Below are positions 8,597-15,782 of a DNA stretch of 64,000 nt, in pieces; position 1 is the stretch's first letter, and every line of letters begins with the position of its first letter. The notes beneath the pieces were generated by a model that worked only from the letters and a program-made list of their open reading frames with translations, had not been told where the DNA came from and did no database searches. Position numbers and translations under genes: made by a program. This stretch comes from Caldatribacterium sp051549785. Lineage in GTDB: Bacteria; Atribacterota; Atribacteria; Atribacterales; Caldatribacteriaceae. The stretch is from the NCBI RefSeq assembly GCF_051549785.1, contig NZ_CP189974.1, forward strand, positions 1,240,001-1,304,000. Reading direction: 5' to 3'.

Positions 8597-9396
8597 CAGA
8601 GTCGTGAGGCCACCTTTTCTCCCCGATCCAGGCGGGCGATGGCTTCGTGCTCGTCTTGAGTGAGGGAGAAATCGAAGATTTCAAGATTTTCCCGCTGGTG
8701 CTTCGCGTCTTTCGCTTTGGGAATAGCCACCACCATGTCCTGCTCGATGAGCCAGCGAAGGACGACTTGAGGGACGGTCTTTCCGTACTTTCTGGCAATG
8801 TCCTGGAGAAGAGGATCCCCAAAGAGCCGGCCCCGGGCAAGGGGGGAATATGCGGTGAGAATAACACGGTGTTTCTGGCAGTACTCAAGGAGGGGTTTCT
8901 GGGAGAGATAAGGATGGTACTCCACCTGGTCGGTGAGGATGGGAAGGGTGGTGAGCGTCCGGGCTTTCTCAAGGAAAGCCACGTCGAAGTTGCTTACCCC
9001 GATGAAGCGAACCTTCCCCTCTTCGTGCAGCTTCTCCATGGCCCTGAGGCTCTCCTCAAGGGGGACGGCCTCACTGGGCCAGTGGATGAGGTAGAGGTCG
9101 ACGTAGTCGGTGCTGAGCTTTCGCAAGCTCTCTTCGCAGGAACGAATGAGGTCCTGGAAACGCAGGTGGGTGTACCAGACTTTGGTGGTGAGGAAAATGT
9201 CCTCCCGGGAAACCCCCGAATCCCGGATGGCCCGCCCAACCTCTCTTTCGTTGTCGTAGAATTCGGCGGTGTCGATGTGCCGGTATCCCAGAGAGAGTGC
9301 ACTGAAGACCGCCCGGTATCCCTCGTCGCCCCGCAGGTCCCAGGTGCCAAGGCCAATAACCGGGACCTTTGCCCCATGGAGTTCGATGTACTGCAT
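8596..9396 (-). CDS. aldo-keto reductase
   Basis: 266 aa NAD(P)H-dependent carbonyl reductase of the AKR superfamily. Signatures: GLGTWDL near the N-terminus, HIDTAEFYDNE (catalytic Asp and Tyr), LTTKVW (catalytic Lys), LIHWP (catalytic His), GVSNF, and the cofactor-binding AIPKAK near the C-terminus. The substrate is unknown. The ATG at 9396 is preceded by GGGGGTG at a good distance; the longer in-frame extension lacks family similarity. It shares one base with the alkaline phosphatase start region, and a 51-residue gene lies 38 bp upstream on the same strand. Confidence 0.93.
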   Translation of the reverse strand: MQYIELHGAKVPVIGLGTWDLRGDEGYRAVFSALSLGYRHIDTAEFYDNEREVGRAIRDSGVSREDIFLTTKVWYTHLRFQDLIRSCEESLRKLSTDYVDLYLIHWPSEAVPLEESLRAMEKLHEEGKVRFIGVSNFDVAFLEKARTLTTLPILTDQVEYHPYLSQKPLLEYCQKHRVILTAYSPLARGRLFGDPLLQDIARKYGKTVPQVVLRWLIEQDMVVAIPKAKDAKHQRENLEIFDFSLTQDEHEAIARLDRGEKVASRL

Positions 9397-9426
9397 GGTT
9401 TCACCCCCAGAGCTCTTCTGCCTATC

Positions 9427-9432
9427 ATTGTA
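9427..9432 (-). promoter_or_regulatory. possible -10 element for the aldo-keto reductase
   Basis: TACAAT on the - strand, about 30 bp before the aldo-keto reductase ATG. No convincing -35 element is visible, so support is weak. Confidence 0.3.
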
Positions 9433-9434
9433 CC

Positions 9435-9590
9435 TCATTTTTCCCGGCGCAGAGCAGGCTCTGGAGTATTCTGTGGAGCGTTCTCCGTCTCCCTCTGGGG
9501 AACGGTCGGCTTTTCCTCCACAAGGGTGCAGGCGATGATGGCCCGGTATTGACTCCCGCTGAGGTGGTTTTCCCGGATCCGAATGGCCAT
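9435..9590 (-). CDS. small hypothetical protein, 51 aa
   Basis: Short reading frame of 51 codons starting ATG at 9590, with a strong ribosome-binding site (GGGAGGAAGACC before the ATG). The protein begins MAIRIRENHLSGSQYRAI and ends in a Pro/Glu/Gln-rich tail. It has no membrane segment, and its one cysteine (Cys21) lies in the sequence IIACTLVEEKP. I do not recognise a family. It lies 38 bp upstream of the aldo-keto reductase on the same strand and diverges from rubrerythrin. The ribosome-binding site and the lack of a competing longer gene are the main support. Confidence 0.5.
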   Translation of the reverse strand: MAIRIRENHLSGSQYRAIIACTLVEEKPTVPQRETENAPQNTPEPALRREK

Positions 9591-9709
9591 GGTCTTCCTC
9601 CCTTCCATCCTTGATGTTCGGCAGAAGCAAGGAAAAGTTTAGGGGTGGGAATAGAAAAAAGCAGGCCGTGGTTTTTGGCTAAAAAGCCCAAAGAAGGGAG
9701 GATGTCCAG

Positions 9710-10225
9710 GTGAGCAAAATTCCCCACAAGATGACCCAGGCCAATATGGAGAATGCCTATGCTGGGGAGTCCCAGGCCCACATGCGGTACCTCATTTTCT
9801 CCGAGGTGGCGGAAAGAGAAGGGAAGCCCAACATCGCTCGACTCTTCCGGGCCATAGCCTATGCGGAGCAGGTCCATGCCACAAACCACTACCGGGCTTT
9901 AGGCAACGTCAACGACACGGTAGCGAACCTCGACATGGCCATTGCGGGAGAGACTTTTGAGGTGGAGGAAATGTACCCGGTGTACCACGAGGTGGCGAAG
10001 TTCCAGGGAGAGAGGGAATCCGAGAAAAGTACGCATTATGCCCTGGAAGCAGAGAAAATCCACGCCAAGATGTACCAGAAAGCCAAGGAAGCGGCACTGC
10101 AGGGGAAGGATATGGAACTCGGTGTGGTGTCCATCTGTCCTGTCTGCGGCTACACGGTGGAAGGAGAGGTCCCGGAGTTCTGCCCCATCTGTGGTACGCC
10201 TAAGGCGTCGTTCAAGAGCTTCTGA
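9710..10225 (+). CDS. rbr: rubrerythrin
   Basis: 171 aa peroxide reductase of anaerobes. The N-terminal four-helix di-iron domain (about 1-135) carries the ligand motifs ENAYAGESQAHMRY, the paired EVAE and YAEQVHATNH, and a second-half glutamate group with a closing EKIHAKM. The C-terminal rubredoxin-like domain has CPVCGY and CPICGTP, which bind one Fe. The start is GTG at 9710 with GGGAGG 8 nt upstream; the nearby ATG at 9702 runs into a stop at once. It lies 13 bp upstream of superoxide reductase, so the two form an oxidative-stress operon in which superoxide is reduced to peroxide and peroxide to water. Confidence 0.97.
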   Translation: MSKIPHKMTQANMENAYAGESQAHMRYLIFSEVAEREGKPNIARLFRAIAYAEQVHATNHYRALGNVNDTVANLDMAIAGETFEVEEMYPVYHEVAKFQGERESEKSTHYALEAEKIHAKMYQKAKEAALQGKDMELGVVSICPVCGYTVEGEVPEFCPICGTPKASFKSF

Positions 10226-10238
10226 GGAGGTGGCGTCC

Positions 10239-10631
10239 ATGGCCTTTGAGAACCTCTTTCAGTCGGCAGACTGGAAGCAAGAAAAGCACGTCCCGGTCCT
10301 TGAGGGGCCGGAAGTGGTGAAGAGAGGGGAAGTCGCGGTCTTCCAGGTGACCGTGGGCAAGGAAATCCCCCATCCCAATACCACCGAGCATCACATCCGG
10401 TGGATTGAACTCTACTTCGCCCCGGAGGGAGAGAAATTCCCGTACCAGCTGGGGAGGGTGGAGTTCGCCGCTCATGGCGAGAGCGTTGCGGGGGCCAACC
10501 AGGGTCCTGCGCACACCGAGCCCCGGGCACTCTTTGCTGTGAGACTCGACCGTTCTGGGGTACTCTACGCTACGTCGTACTGTAACATTCATGGCCTCTG
10601 GAGGAGTGAAAAAGCAGTAACTGTTGAGTGA
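10239..10631 (+). CDS. sor: superoxide reductase (neelaredoxin type, 1Fe)
   Basis: 130 aa. It reduces superoxide to H2O2 without making O2. The centre II iron ligands are visible: His in EKHVPV, HPNTTEHHIRW, and the Cys/His pair in CNIHGLW near the C-terminus. The catalytic Glu-Lys pair of the EKHVP loop is present. There is no N-terminal desulforedoxin domain, so this is the single-iron neelaredoxin form. The ATG at 10239 has GAGGAGG 8 nt upstream. It follows rubrerythrin by 13 bp. A perfect hairpin sits just after its stop, before the efflux gene. Confidence 0.96.
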   Translation: MAFENLFQSADWKQEKHVPVLEGPEVVKRGEVAVFQVTVGKEIPHPNTTEHHIRWIELYFAPEGEKFPYQLGRVEFAAHGESVAGANQGPAHTEPRALFAVRLDRSGVLYATSYCNIHGLWRSEKAVTVE

Positions 10632-10634
10632 GGC

Positions 10635-10660
10635 AAGGCCCCGGAGCAATCCGGGGCCTT
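10635..10660 (+). terminator. perfect 10-bp hairpin between sor and the CDF efflux gene
   Basis: A perfect inverted repeat, AAGGCCCCGG with a 6-nt AGCAAT loop and its exact complement. It starts 3 nt after the sor stop and ends next to the GGAG ribosome-binding site of the efflux gene. No T-run follows, so a classical intrinsic terminator is unlikely. It may act as an mRNA 3'-end stabiliser or limit translation of the downstream gene. Confidence 0.5.
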
Positions 10661-10669
10661 GGAGTTCCC

Positions 10670-11566
10670 ATGAGCCCCAAGAGAGATAGCTCCCACCACA
10701 CCCTGTTGTCGCTTTCTCTTGGCATTGCCCTGAACACCGGGATTTTTGTGGCTGAGGTTGTGGGAGGGCTCCTCTCGGGGAGCCTGGCCCTCCTTTCGGA
10801 TGCCCTGCACAATCTCACGGATATTTTTTCCCTTTTCACCGCCTTTTTCGCCCTGCGTCTTGCCTCGCGGGCTCAAACGCCCGGGAAAACTTATGGCTAC
10901 CGGAGGGCGGAGATCCTTGCGGCGTTCGTGAACACACTGCTCCTTTTTGGGGTAGCAGCTTATCTTGTGCGGGAGGCTGCAGAACGTTTCTTTCATCCTT
11001 CACCTCTTTGGTTCCAGCTGGCCCTTCCGGTTGCCGTTGTGGGGCTTCTGGGCAACTTTGGTTCTGTCGTTCTTCTCTTTTCCTCTTCCCGAGAGAGCCT
11101 CAGTATCCGAAGCGCCTTTGTGCACCTTGTGGCCGATACCCTTGCCTCCTGCGTGGTGGTTTTAGGGGTTGGGATGGCCGGGTACCTGGGGTGGATGTGG
11201 CTTGACCCCCTCGTGGGCCTAGGGGTGGCGGTCTTTGTTCTGCGGGAGGCCTTTCCGCTTTTTGGGAAGACCATCCACATCCTCATGCAGGGGGCTCCAC
11301 CACGCGTTCGGCCAGAGGTCCTCAAAAAACGCCTTGAAACCGTTGCGGGAGTGGAGAACGTCCATCACCTTCACCTCTGGTCGCTGAACGAAAGGGAACA
11401 CTACGCAGAATTCCACGTGGTGACGACCTATGGGACCTTGAAGGAAGTGGACAAACTGCGGCAGGAAATCGCTGCAATCCTCCGGGAGGAGTTCGACATC
11501 CACCACAGCACCATCCAGTTCGAATGCCAGTTATGTGGCAGCGGGGACCTCATTGTTCAGGAGTGA
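10670..11566 (+). CDS. cation diffusion facilitator (Zn2+/metal efflux)
   Basis: 298 aa, six predicted membrane helices followed by a cytoplasmic domain. Metal-site motifs typical of the ZitB/CzcD branch are present: SDALHNLTD in helix 2 and VHLVADTLAS in helix 5. The C-terminal domain (about 205-290) has the ferredoxin-like fold pattern VENVHHLHLWSLN and HHSTIQFEC, and ends with a CQLC pair. It probably exports Zn2+ or another divalent metal in exchange for protons. The ATG at 10670 has GGAG 5 nt upstream. It follows sor by 38 bp; the hairpin between them may uncouple expression. It converges with xseB (17 bp overlap). Confidence 0.93.
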   Translation: MSPKRDSSHHTLLSLSLGIALNTGIFVAEVVGGLLSGSLALLSDALHNLTDIFSLFTAFFALRLASRAQTPGKTYGYRRAEILAAFVNTLLLFGVAAYLVREAAERFFHPSPLWFQLALPVAVVGLLGNFGSVVLLFSSSRESLSIRSAFVHLVADTLASCVVVLGVGMAGYLGWMWLDPLVGLGVAVFVLREAFPLFGKTIHILMQGAPPRVRPEVLKKRLETVAGVENVHHLHLWSLNEREHYAEFHVVTTYGTLKEVDKLRQEIAAILREEFDIHHSTIQFECQLCGSGDLIVQE

Positions 11567-11768
11567 GAGACTCGGTTTCCTGCAGAATCTTCTGTACCTC
11601 CTCTTCTGTGGTTCGGAGTTTCTGTCGCAAGAACTGACAAAGAAACGAAGCCCGCCTCACCTTTTCCACAAGGAGGTCAATATCGACCATGCCGTCCTCG
11701 AGCTCCTGAACGATGGCCTGGAGTTCTGCCAGAGCCTCCCGATAGGTGAGATGCTCAGAGGGACCCAC
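11550..11768 (-). CDS. xseB: exodeoxyribonuclease VII small subunit
   Basis: 72 aa, normal for XseB. The pattern LTYREALAELQAIVQELEDG followed by MVDIDLLVEKVRRA is the family core: a helical hairpin that binds the C-terminal part of the large subunit. GTG start at 11768, inside the 3' end of xseA (14 bp overlap), so the two subunits are translationally coupled. The 3' end overlaps the convergent efflux gene by 17 bp. Confidence 0.93.
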   Translation of the reverse strand: MGPSEHLTYREALAELQAIVQELEDGMVDIDLLVEKVRRASFLCQFLRQKLRTTEEEVQKILQETESLTPEQ

Positions 11769-13065
11769 GGGTTGTCACCTCGCTTTGCACCTTTCCGTCC
11801 CAAAACCTCGTCTCTAAAATGTCTCCAGGGGCGCACTCCTCTGCGCTCTTCACGATTTTCCCCTGCCTTAAAGTCAGGGTGTACCCTCGTCTGAGGATGC
11901 TGTAGGGGTCAAGAAGCGCCACGGCTTGAGTGATGTGCTCTAAAGAAGCAGCGTGGGCGAGGAACGTCGCCTTCAAGGCGCTACCCAGCTTCTGCCAGGT
12001 CCTCAAAAACGCATCGCCGTTTTTCTCCAGGGTACGACGTGCGCACTCTTTGAGCCTCCATCGAAGCTGCATGGTCGTTTCCTGCACGTCTTTAAGAGCA
12101 TTCCGGCTGCGTCGCTCAAGATGTGCAGAAAGCATGGTGAGTGTGATTTTCTGGTCCTGGAGAAGATGTGTCACAGCGCCTTTGAGCGCAAGGTACGCCG
12201 CAAGGACGAGTTCGTCAAATGCTCGCATGCGCTCGATGAGGAAATCCGCAACGGCTGTTGGGGTTTTCAGAGAATGATACGCCACGGCGTCGAGAACAGT
12301 TTCGTCTCTCTGGTGCCCGATACCCACAAGAACAGGAAGAGGAAAAGTAGCAACGGCCTTCCCCAGGATGTAGCTATCAAACCAGTGAAGGTCTGACTGG
12401 GCCCCACCGCCCCGGAGAATGACGAGGACGTCAAAGTCCTTCGCTCGTCTTCGGACTTCCTCAAGGGCCGAAAGGAGGGTGAGTTCGGCTTCTTCTCCCT
12501 GGACGAAAGCAGGGAAAAGCTCAACCCGGAACCGGAAGCCGTAGGGGTTTTCCTGAAGGTGGGCGAGGAAATCCCCAAAACCTGCAGCGTGAGGGGAGGA
12601 GAGAACAGCCAGACGCTGGGGGACGGGGGGGAAGGGGAGAGAACGGTTCCTCTCCAGATACCCTTCCTGGGCGAGGCGAGAGAGCACCTCCTTTTTGTGG
12701 CGCATCATTGCTCCCAGGGAATACTGGGGGTCGATGTCCCGGATGTCCAGGGAGAGGCCGTACACCGGGTGGAAACGAACCCTGACGAGGGCGAGAATTT
12801 CCATGCCCTTTGCCAGGGTCCTGCCGGTTGCGGCGGAGAACGATGAGAGCACCGAGGAGAAAGAGGCCCAAATGGTTCCCCTCGCCCGAGCCCGGAGTTC
12901 CTGATTGTGCTTTTCCACAAGCTCCAGGTAACAGTGACCAGTCTGATCAAACCGAAGGTCGGCGATTTCCGCCACAACCCAGAGAGGAGCGGCAAAACAC
13001 GCTTCCAGGGTTTCGCCAATCATCTCCAGAAGCTCTGAGAGCGAGAAAACCATACCCCGTTCCAT
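11755..13065 (-). CDS. xseA: exodeoxyribonuclease VII large subunit
   Basis: 436 aa catalytic subunit that degrades single-stranded DNA to oligonucleotides. The order is an N-terminal OB fold (about 10-105, containing WVVAEIADLRF and GTIWASF), the catalytic region (about 125-320) with AVLSSPHAAGFGDF, VILRGGGAQSDLHWFD and GIGHQRDETVLD, then a long coiled-coil region and the C-terminal ILRRGYTLT segment. The ATG at 13065 is preceded by AAAGGGGG; a further upstream in-frame extension would read through the promoter. It is divergent from the bTHX gene and forms an operon with xseB. Confidence 0.95.
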   Translation of the reverse strand: MERGMVFSLSELLEMIGETLEACFAAPLWVVAEIADLRFDQTGHCYLELVEKHNQELRARARGTIWASFSSVLSSFSAATGRTLAKGMEILALVRVRFHPVYGLSLDIRDIDPQYSLGAMMRHKKEVLSRLAQEGYLERNRSLPFPPVPQRLAVLSSPHAAGFGDFLAHLQENPYGFRFRVELFPAFVQGEEAELTLLSALEEVRRRAKDFDVLVILRGGGAQSDLHWFDSYILGKAVATFPLPVLVGIGHQRDETVLDAVAYHSLKTPTAVADFLIERMRAFDELVLAAYLALKGAVTHLLQDQKITLTMLSAHLERRSRNALKDVQETTMQLRWRLKECARRTLEKNGDAFLRTWQKLGSALKATFLAHAASLEHITQAVALLDPYSILRRGYTLTLRQGKIVKSAEECAPGDILETRFWDGKVQSEVTTRGSL

Positions 13066-13080
13066 GTGTACCCCCTTTCC

Positions 13081-13089
13081 ATTGTACCA
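13081..13089 (-). promoter_or_regulatory. extended -10 promoter of xseA
   Basis: On the - strand TGGTACAAT, an extended -10 (TGn + TACAAT), 16 bp upstream of the xseA ATG. The leader would be about 9-10 nt, just holding the ribosome-binding site. Confidence 0.5.
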
Positions 13090-13132
13090 GAAGGGGAGGA
13101 ACATTCCTCTTCTCGATAGAAGAATCCTCCGG

Positions 13133-13138
13133 TATACT
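13133..13138 (+). promoter_or_regulatory. possible -10 element for bTHX
   Basis: TATACT 35 bp upstream of the bTHX ATG. The -35 region is poor. Confidence 0.35.
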
Positions 13139-13172
13139 AAAGGGAAAAACCACCAAGGGAGGTTGCGTGGAC

Positions 13173-13277
13173 ATGGGCAAAGGCGATCACCGGACACGAC
13201 GGGGAAAAATCTTCATGGGGACCTATGGGAAGGCGCGGCCTCGGAAGAAGAAAAAGAAAGAGAAGGAGGCCGCCTGA
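13173..13277 (+). CDS. small ribosomal protein bTHX
   Basis: 34 aa, easily missed because of its size. MGKGDHRTRRGKIFMGTYGK followed by a lysine-rich tail is the Thx (S31-like) signature: a very basic peptide that fills a cavity in the head of the 30S subunit. The ATG at 13173 has GGGAGG about 10 nt upstream; a GTG two codons earlier is also possible. It has its own TATACT -10 element and diverges from xseA. Confidence 0.9.
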   Translation: MGKGDHRTRRGKIFMGTYGKARPRKKKKKEKEAA

Positions 13278-13281
13278 AGAG

Positions 13282-13290
13282 TGGTATAAT
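13282..13290 (+). promoter_or_regulatory. extended -10 promoter of the lipoprotein gene
   Basis: TGGTATAAT: a consensus -10 with an upstream TGn, 32 bp before the lipoprotein ATG. No good -35 is visible, as expected for an extended -10 promoter. Confidence 0.6.
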
Positions 13291-13322
13291 GGGGGGTATC
13301 CTGAGAGGAAGGGGGATGAGGA

Positions 13323-14093
13323 ATGCGACTTCAAGAGGTTGTAGTGGGGGCTCTTCTTGCGACTCTGGTTCTGGGGATTTTTGGGTGTGGTCCTTCCGGT
13401 GGACCGGCAACTTCCCCCTCTCCAGGACCAGGACAGACCCAGGCGCCAGAAATTCTCAAGGCGGAGATTGTGGGGGTACGGGTGCTCTCAAGCGGTGGTG
13501 CTGTGCAACCCAACCAGGACGTCGTTTTTACCGGTCGGGGGCCGGCCAACGTCGAGATTCGAGTGTACCAGGGAGGAAGTCTCCTGGACACCACTTCAAC
13601 CAGCGCTACAGGAGAGTTCACCTTTACCTGGAATTCGGGATCCACGGAAGGGACGTTTCTCCTCGAGTTTGCTGCCAAGGACCCGGTGCTTGCGGAAAGC
13701 CCCAGGGTTTCCTTCACCCTGGTGGTTGATGGCACTCCACCTGAGCTGTCCAGCGTCACCGCCCGGGCCAGTACTCCTTCTGGTGGTACCCCACCCAGGG
13801 TTACCGTGGTCTTCAGCGAACCCATTGTGGTGAACGATATGGTCCTTTTCACCCTTCCTCTGGGAGGGTTCTGGACGGTGAGCGTCACCGGGTCGTCGGT
13901 GTTCATTCCCACGAGCATCCAGCTTGCCGCTGATAGAAAAACCGTGACCATCACCGGGAATGCCGTTTCTCAGCTTGTTGCTGGGGATAGCATTATCGTG
14001 GGTTTTGCCCCTGCAGGTCCACTTGTGGTGACCGATGAGGCAGGAAACGCCTGCGTAAGCCCAACAGTAGTTTCGGGTACGGTTGCACCGTGA
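13323..14093 (+). CDS. lipoprotein with Ig-like/β-sandwich domains
   Basis: 256 aa. The N-terminus is a lipoprotein signal with lipobox LGIFGC, so Cys22 would be lipidated. A Pro/Gly/Ser-rich linker (about 23-42) follows. Residues 45-125 look like a carboxypeptidase-regulatory or Ig-type β-sandwich (TSATGEFTFTW, PRVSFTLVVDGTPP). Residues 125-250 resemble a bacterial Ig-like (SbsA/Big_5-type) domain with VTVVFSEPI and ITGNAVSQL. It is probably anchored in the envelope with a structural or adhesive role; the partner is unknown. It has its own extended -10 promoter and converges with a small membrane protein gene. Confidence 0.8.
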   Translation: MRLQEVVVGALLATLVLGIFGCGPSGGPATSPSPGPGQTQAPEILKAEIVGVRVLSSGGAVQPNQDVVFTGRGPANVEIRVYQGGSLLDTTSTSATGEFTFTWNSGSTEGTFLLEFAAKDPVLAESPRVSFTLVVDGTPPELSSVTARASTPSGGTPPRVTVVFSEPIVVNDMVLFTLPLGGFWTVSVTGSSVFIPTSIQLAADRKTVTITGNAVSQLVAGDSIIVGFAPAGPLVVTDEAGNACVSPTVVSGTVAP

Positions 14094-14100
14094 CTTCCCA

Positions 14101-14117
14101 GGGAGGTGTGACCTCCC
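14101..14117 (+). terminator. short hairpin between convergent genes
   Basis: GGGAGGT-GTG-ACCTCCC, a 7-bp stem with a 3-nt loop, lies between the lipoprotein stop (14093) and the convergent small gene (stop at 14119). No T-run on either strand. It may be a weak bidirectional transcription end. Confidence 0.35.
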
Positions 14118-14118
14118 C

Positions 14119-14352
14119 TCAGCGTTTCTGTCCCCATTCTCCGCGCACGCAGCGGCAGAAACCGTGGAAGTTAGCGCACACCCCGCCCATGAGGGAAAAA
14201 AGGCCCCAGAAAAGCGGGCGGGCGAGAATGTGGGAGAGGACGGGGCGGGAAACAGGGAGAAGGTATACTCCCCAGGTGATGAGCAAGCACCCAAGGGTAA
14301 TGCAGGTATGGCCAAAAAGAAGGAGAGCTGCTTGGTTTTTCGTCGCACCCAC
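14119..14352 (-). CDS. small two-helix membrane protein, unknown function
   Basis: 77 aa. Two hydrophobic segments (about 8-32 and 43-62) are joined by a short basic loop. The C-terminal tail has three cysteines in CANFHGFCRC and a basic end. GTG start at 14352 with GGAGGG about 9 nt upstream. I do not recognise a family. It is transcribed away from the purine permease gene that starts 61 bp away, and toward the lipoprotein gene. Confidence 0.55.
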   Translation of the reverse strand: MGATKNQAALLLFGHTCITLGCLLITWGVYLLPVSRPVLSHILARPLFWGLFSLMGGVCANFHGFCRCVRGEWGQKR

Positions 14353-14412
14353 GGGACTTTTCCCTCCTTTTTGCCGGTATTGTAGAGGAAAGAAAGGAAG
14401 GAGGGAAGACTG

Positions 14413-15672
14413 GTGAGAGGGAACTTCCGGTGGGATCAGGAAGTGCTTGCAGGAGTTGCCCTCTTTTTAGAGATTTTCCCTCTTCTCTTTGTGATTGCGG
14501 GGCTTCTTGAGGGTGCAGGAGTACCCTCTCCTCTTTTTGCGGTGATTCTCGTGTCTGCTTTTGGGACGCTCTGTTTCAGCCTCGTCATGGACCTGCCCTT
14601 TGTGGTGATTCCAGGGCTCAACCTTGTGATGTTCTATGCTTTTGCTTTGTGTGGGGAACTGCGACTTCCCTGGAAGGTGGCCCTGGGGACATTTTTCCTT
14701 GGAAGCCTTGTAGCGTTTCTTGCCGCTTCCGTTCCGGGATGGAACCGCTTCTTCCACAGGCTCTCGCCCAACTTTCGTTTTGCCCTTTCGGGAAGCCTTG
14801 GTCTTCTGCTCCTTTTCCGGGGGCTTCTGGAATCGAGGATTCTCGTTCTCCAGGAGTCAGGGTGGTTTGGGTTTGGGGACCTCACCCATCCCCGGGTCCT
14901 GGCGGTGTTCCTCGGCCTTTTCGTGGTCTCAGTGGGATACGGTATCCGCCTGAAGGGGGCCACATGCTTTGGAGTGCTCGCCACGCTGGGTTTTTCTCTG
15001 TGGAGGGATTTATGGTCCTTCGGGATGGGGGGAAATCCTCCCACACTTTCTCCCTCCCTGCTGTTTGCCCTGGATGTTCCCAGAGCACTGCAGTATGGGA
15101 CTGTCGGCCTTGCCGGTGTGGTTTCCGTGTTCGTCTTTTTTGAGACCTTTGGGTCCTTGGGCGGGTACCTCATGCGTTTGAGCACCCTTGGAGTGCAGGG
15201 GAATGTTACCAGGTTCTCCCGGGGGCTTCTTCTGGGTACCCTGATGGCCGTTTTCGGGCTCCTCTTTGGGGTCCCCGGGCTTTTTCCGGCGCCAGAAAGC
15301 GTCATCGGGATGGCGGAACGGGGACGACGAGGGCTTGCCGGAGTAGTGTGCGGGGTCTTCCTGCTTCTGAGCCTTTTCGCAGTGCCGTATTGTTCCGGTC
15401 TTCCCTCCTTCTTTGCCGTTCCGGCCCTCTTTCTTGGGGGAATTTTCGCCCTGGAACCCTTAAGTCGCGTGGATTTTGTGGATGCGTCTGAGGGCATTCC
15501 CGCTGCTCTGCTCCTCGGAATGACTCTGGGGACTTTGTCTTTTGCAGGAGGGATGGCCTTTGGGATTCCGGGTCTTGCTCTCCTTGGACTTTCCCTGAAA
15601 AGGGGCCGGGGGATACATCCAGCAGCGTACCTCCTCTCGGCAGTACTGCTCTGGTGGCTTCTTGTCCGGTGA
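14413..15672 (+). CDS. AzgA-like purine/nucleobase permease (NCS2)
   Basis: 419 aa with about 12 predicted membrane helices. AzgA-type signatures are present but diverged: FVFFETFGSLGGYL in the middle, and PAPESVIGMAERGRRGLAGVVCG, which corresponds to the ESAAGVAAGGRTGL motif of adenine/guanine/hypoxanthine permeases. The family imports purine bases with protons. The motif substitutions (for example M for V and the RGRR string) leave the substrate open. GTG start at 14413 with GGAGGG upstream. It is followed after 111 bp by a separately promoted decarboxylase gene. Confidence 0.8.
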   Translation: MRGNFRWDQEVLAGVALFLEIFPLLFVIAGLLEGAGVPSPLFAVILVSAFGTLCFSLVMDLPFVVIPGLNLVMFYAFALCGELRLPWKVALGTFFLGSLVAFLAASVPGWNRFFHRLSPNFRFALSGSLGLLLLFRGLLESRILVLQESGWFGFGDLTHPRVLAVFLGLFVVSVGYGIRLKGATCFGVLATLGFSLWRDLWSFGMGGNPPTLSPSLLFALDVPRALQYGTVGLAGVVSVFVFFETFGSLGGYLMRLSTLGVQGNVTRFSRGLLLGTLMAVFGLLFGVPGLFPAPESVIGMAERGRRGLAGVVCGVFLLLSLFAVPYCSGLPSFFAVPALFLGGIFALEPLSRVDFVDASEGIPAALLLGMTLGTLSFAGGMAFGIPGLALLGLSLKRGRGIHPAAYLLSAVLLWWLLVR

Positions 15673-15700
15673 GGGCTGGGAGGAAATTCGCAGGAGTGTA

Positions 15701-15729
15701 TTGCAAAGGGGGTGGGAAATGACTATACT
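15701..15729 (+). promoter_or_regulatory. σ70-type promoter of the decarboxylase gene
   Basis: -35 TTGCAA (15701-15706), a 17-bp spacer and -10 TATACT (15724-15729). Transcription would start near 15736, which rules out an in-frame ATG at 15732 and supports the ATG at 15783. Confidence 0.7.
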
Positions 15730-15782
15730 TCATGCGGACCTCGCAGAGAGGTACTTCCTGGGAATCGGGTGATTGTGCATAC

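Noticed and set aside
9425..9889. 154-codon open frame on the - strand over the rubrerythrin start
   Set aside because: Overlaps a certain gene and the better supported 51-residue frame at 9435-9590.
14273..14280. TATACT-like -10 within the small membrane protein gene, facing the permease
   Set aside because: More than 130 bp before the permease start and no -35; not convincing.
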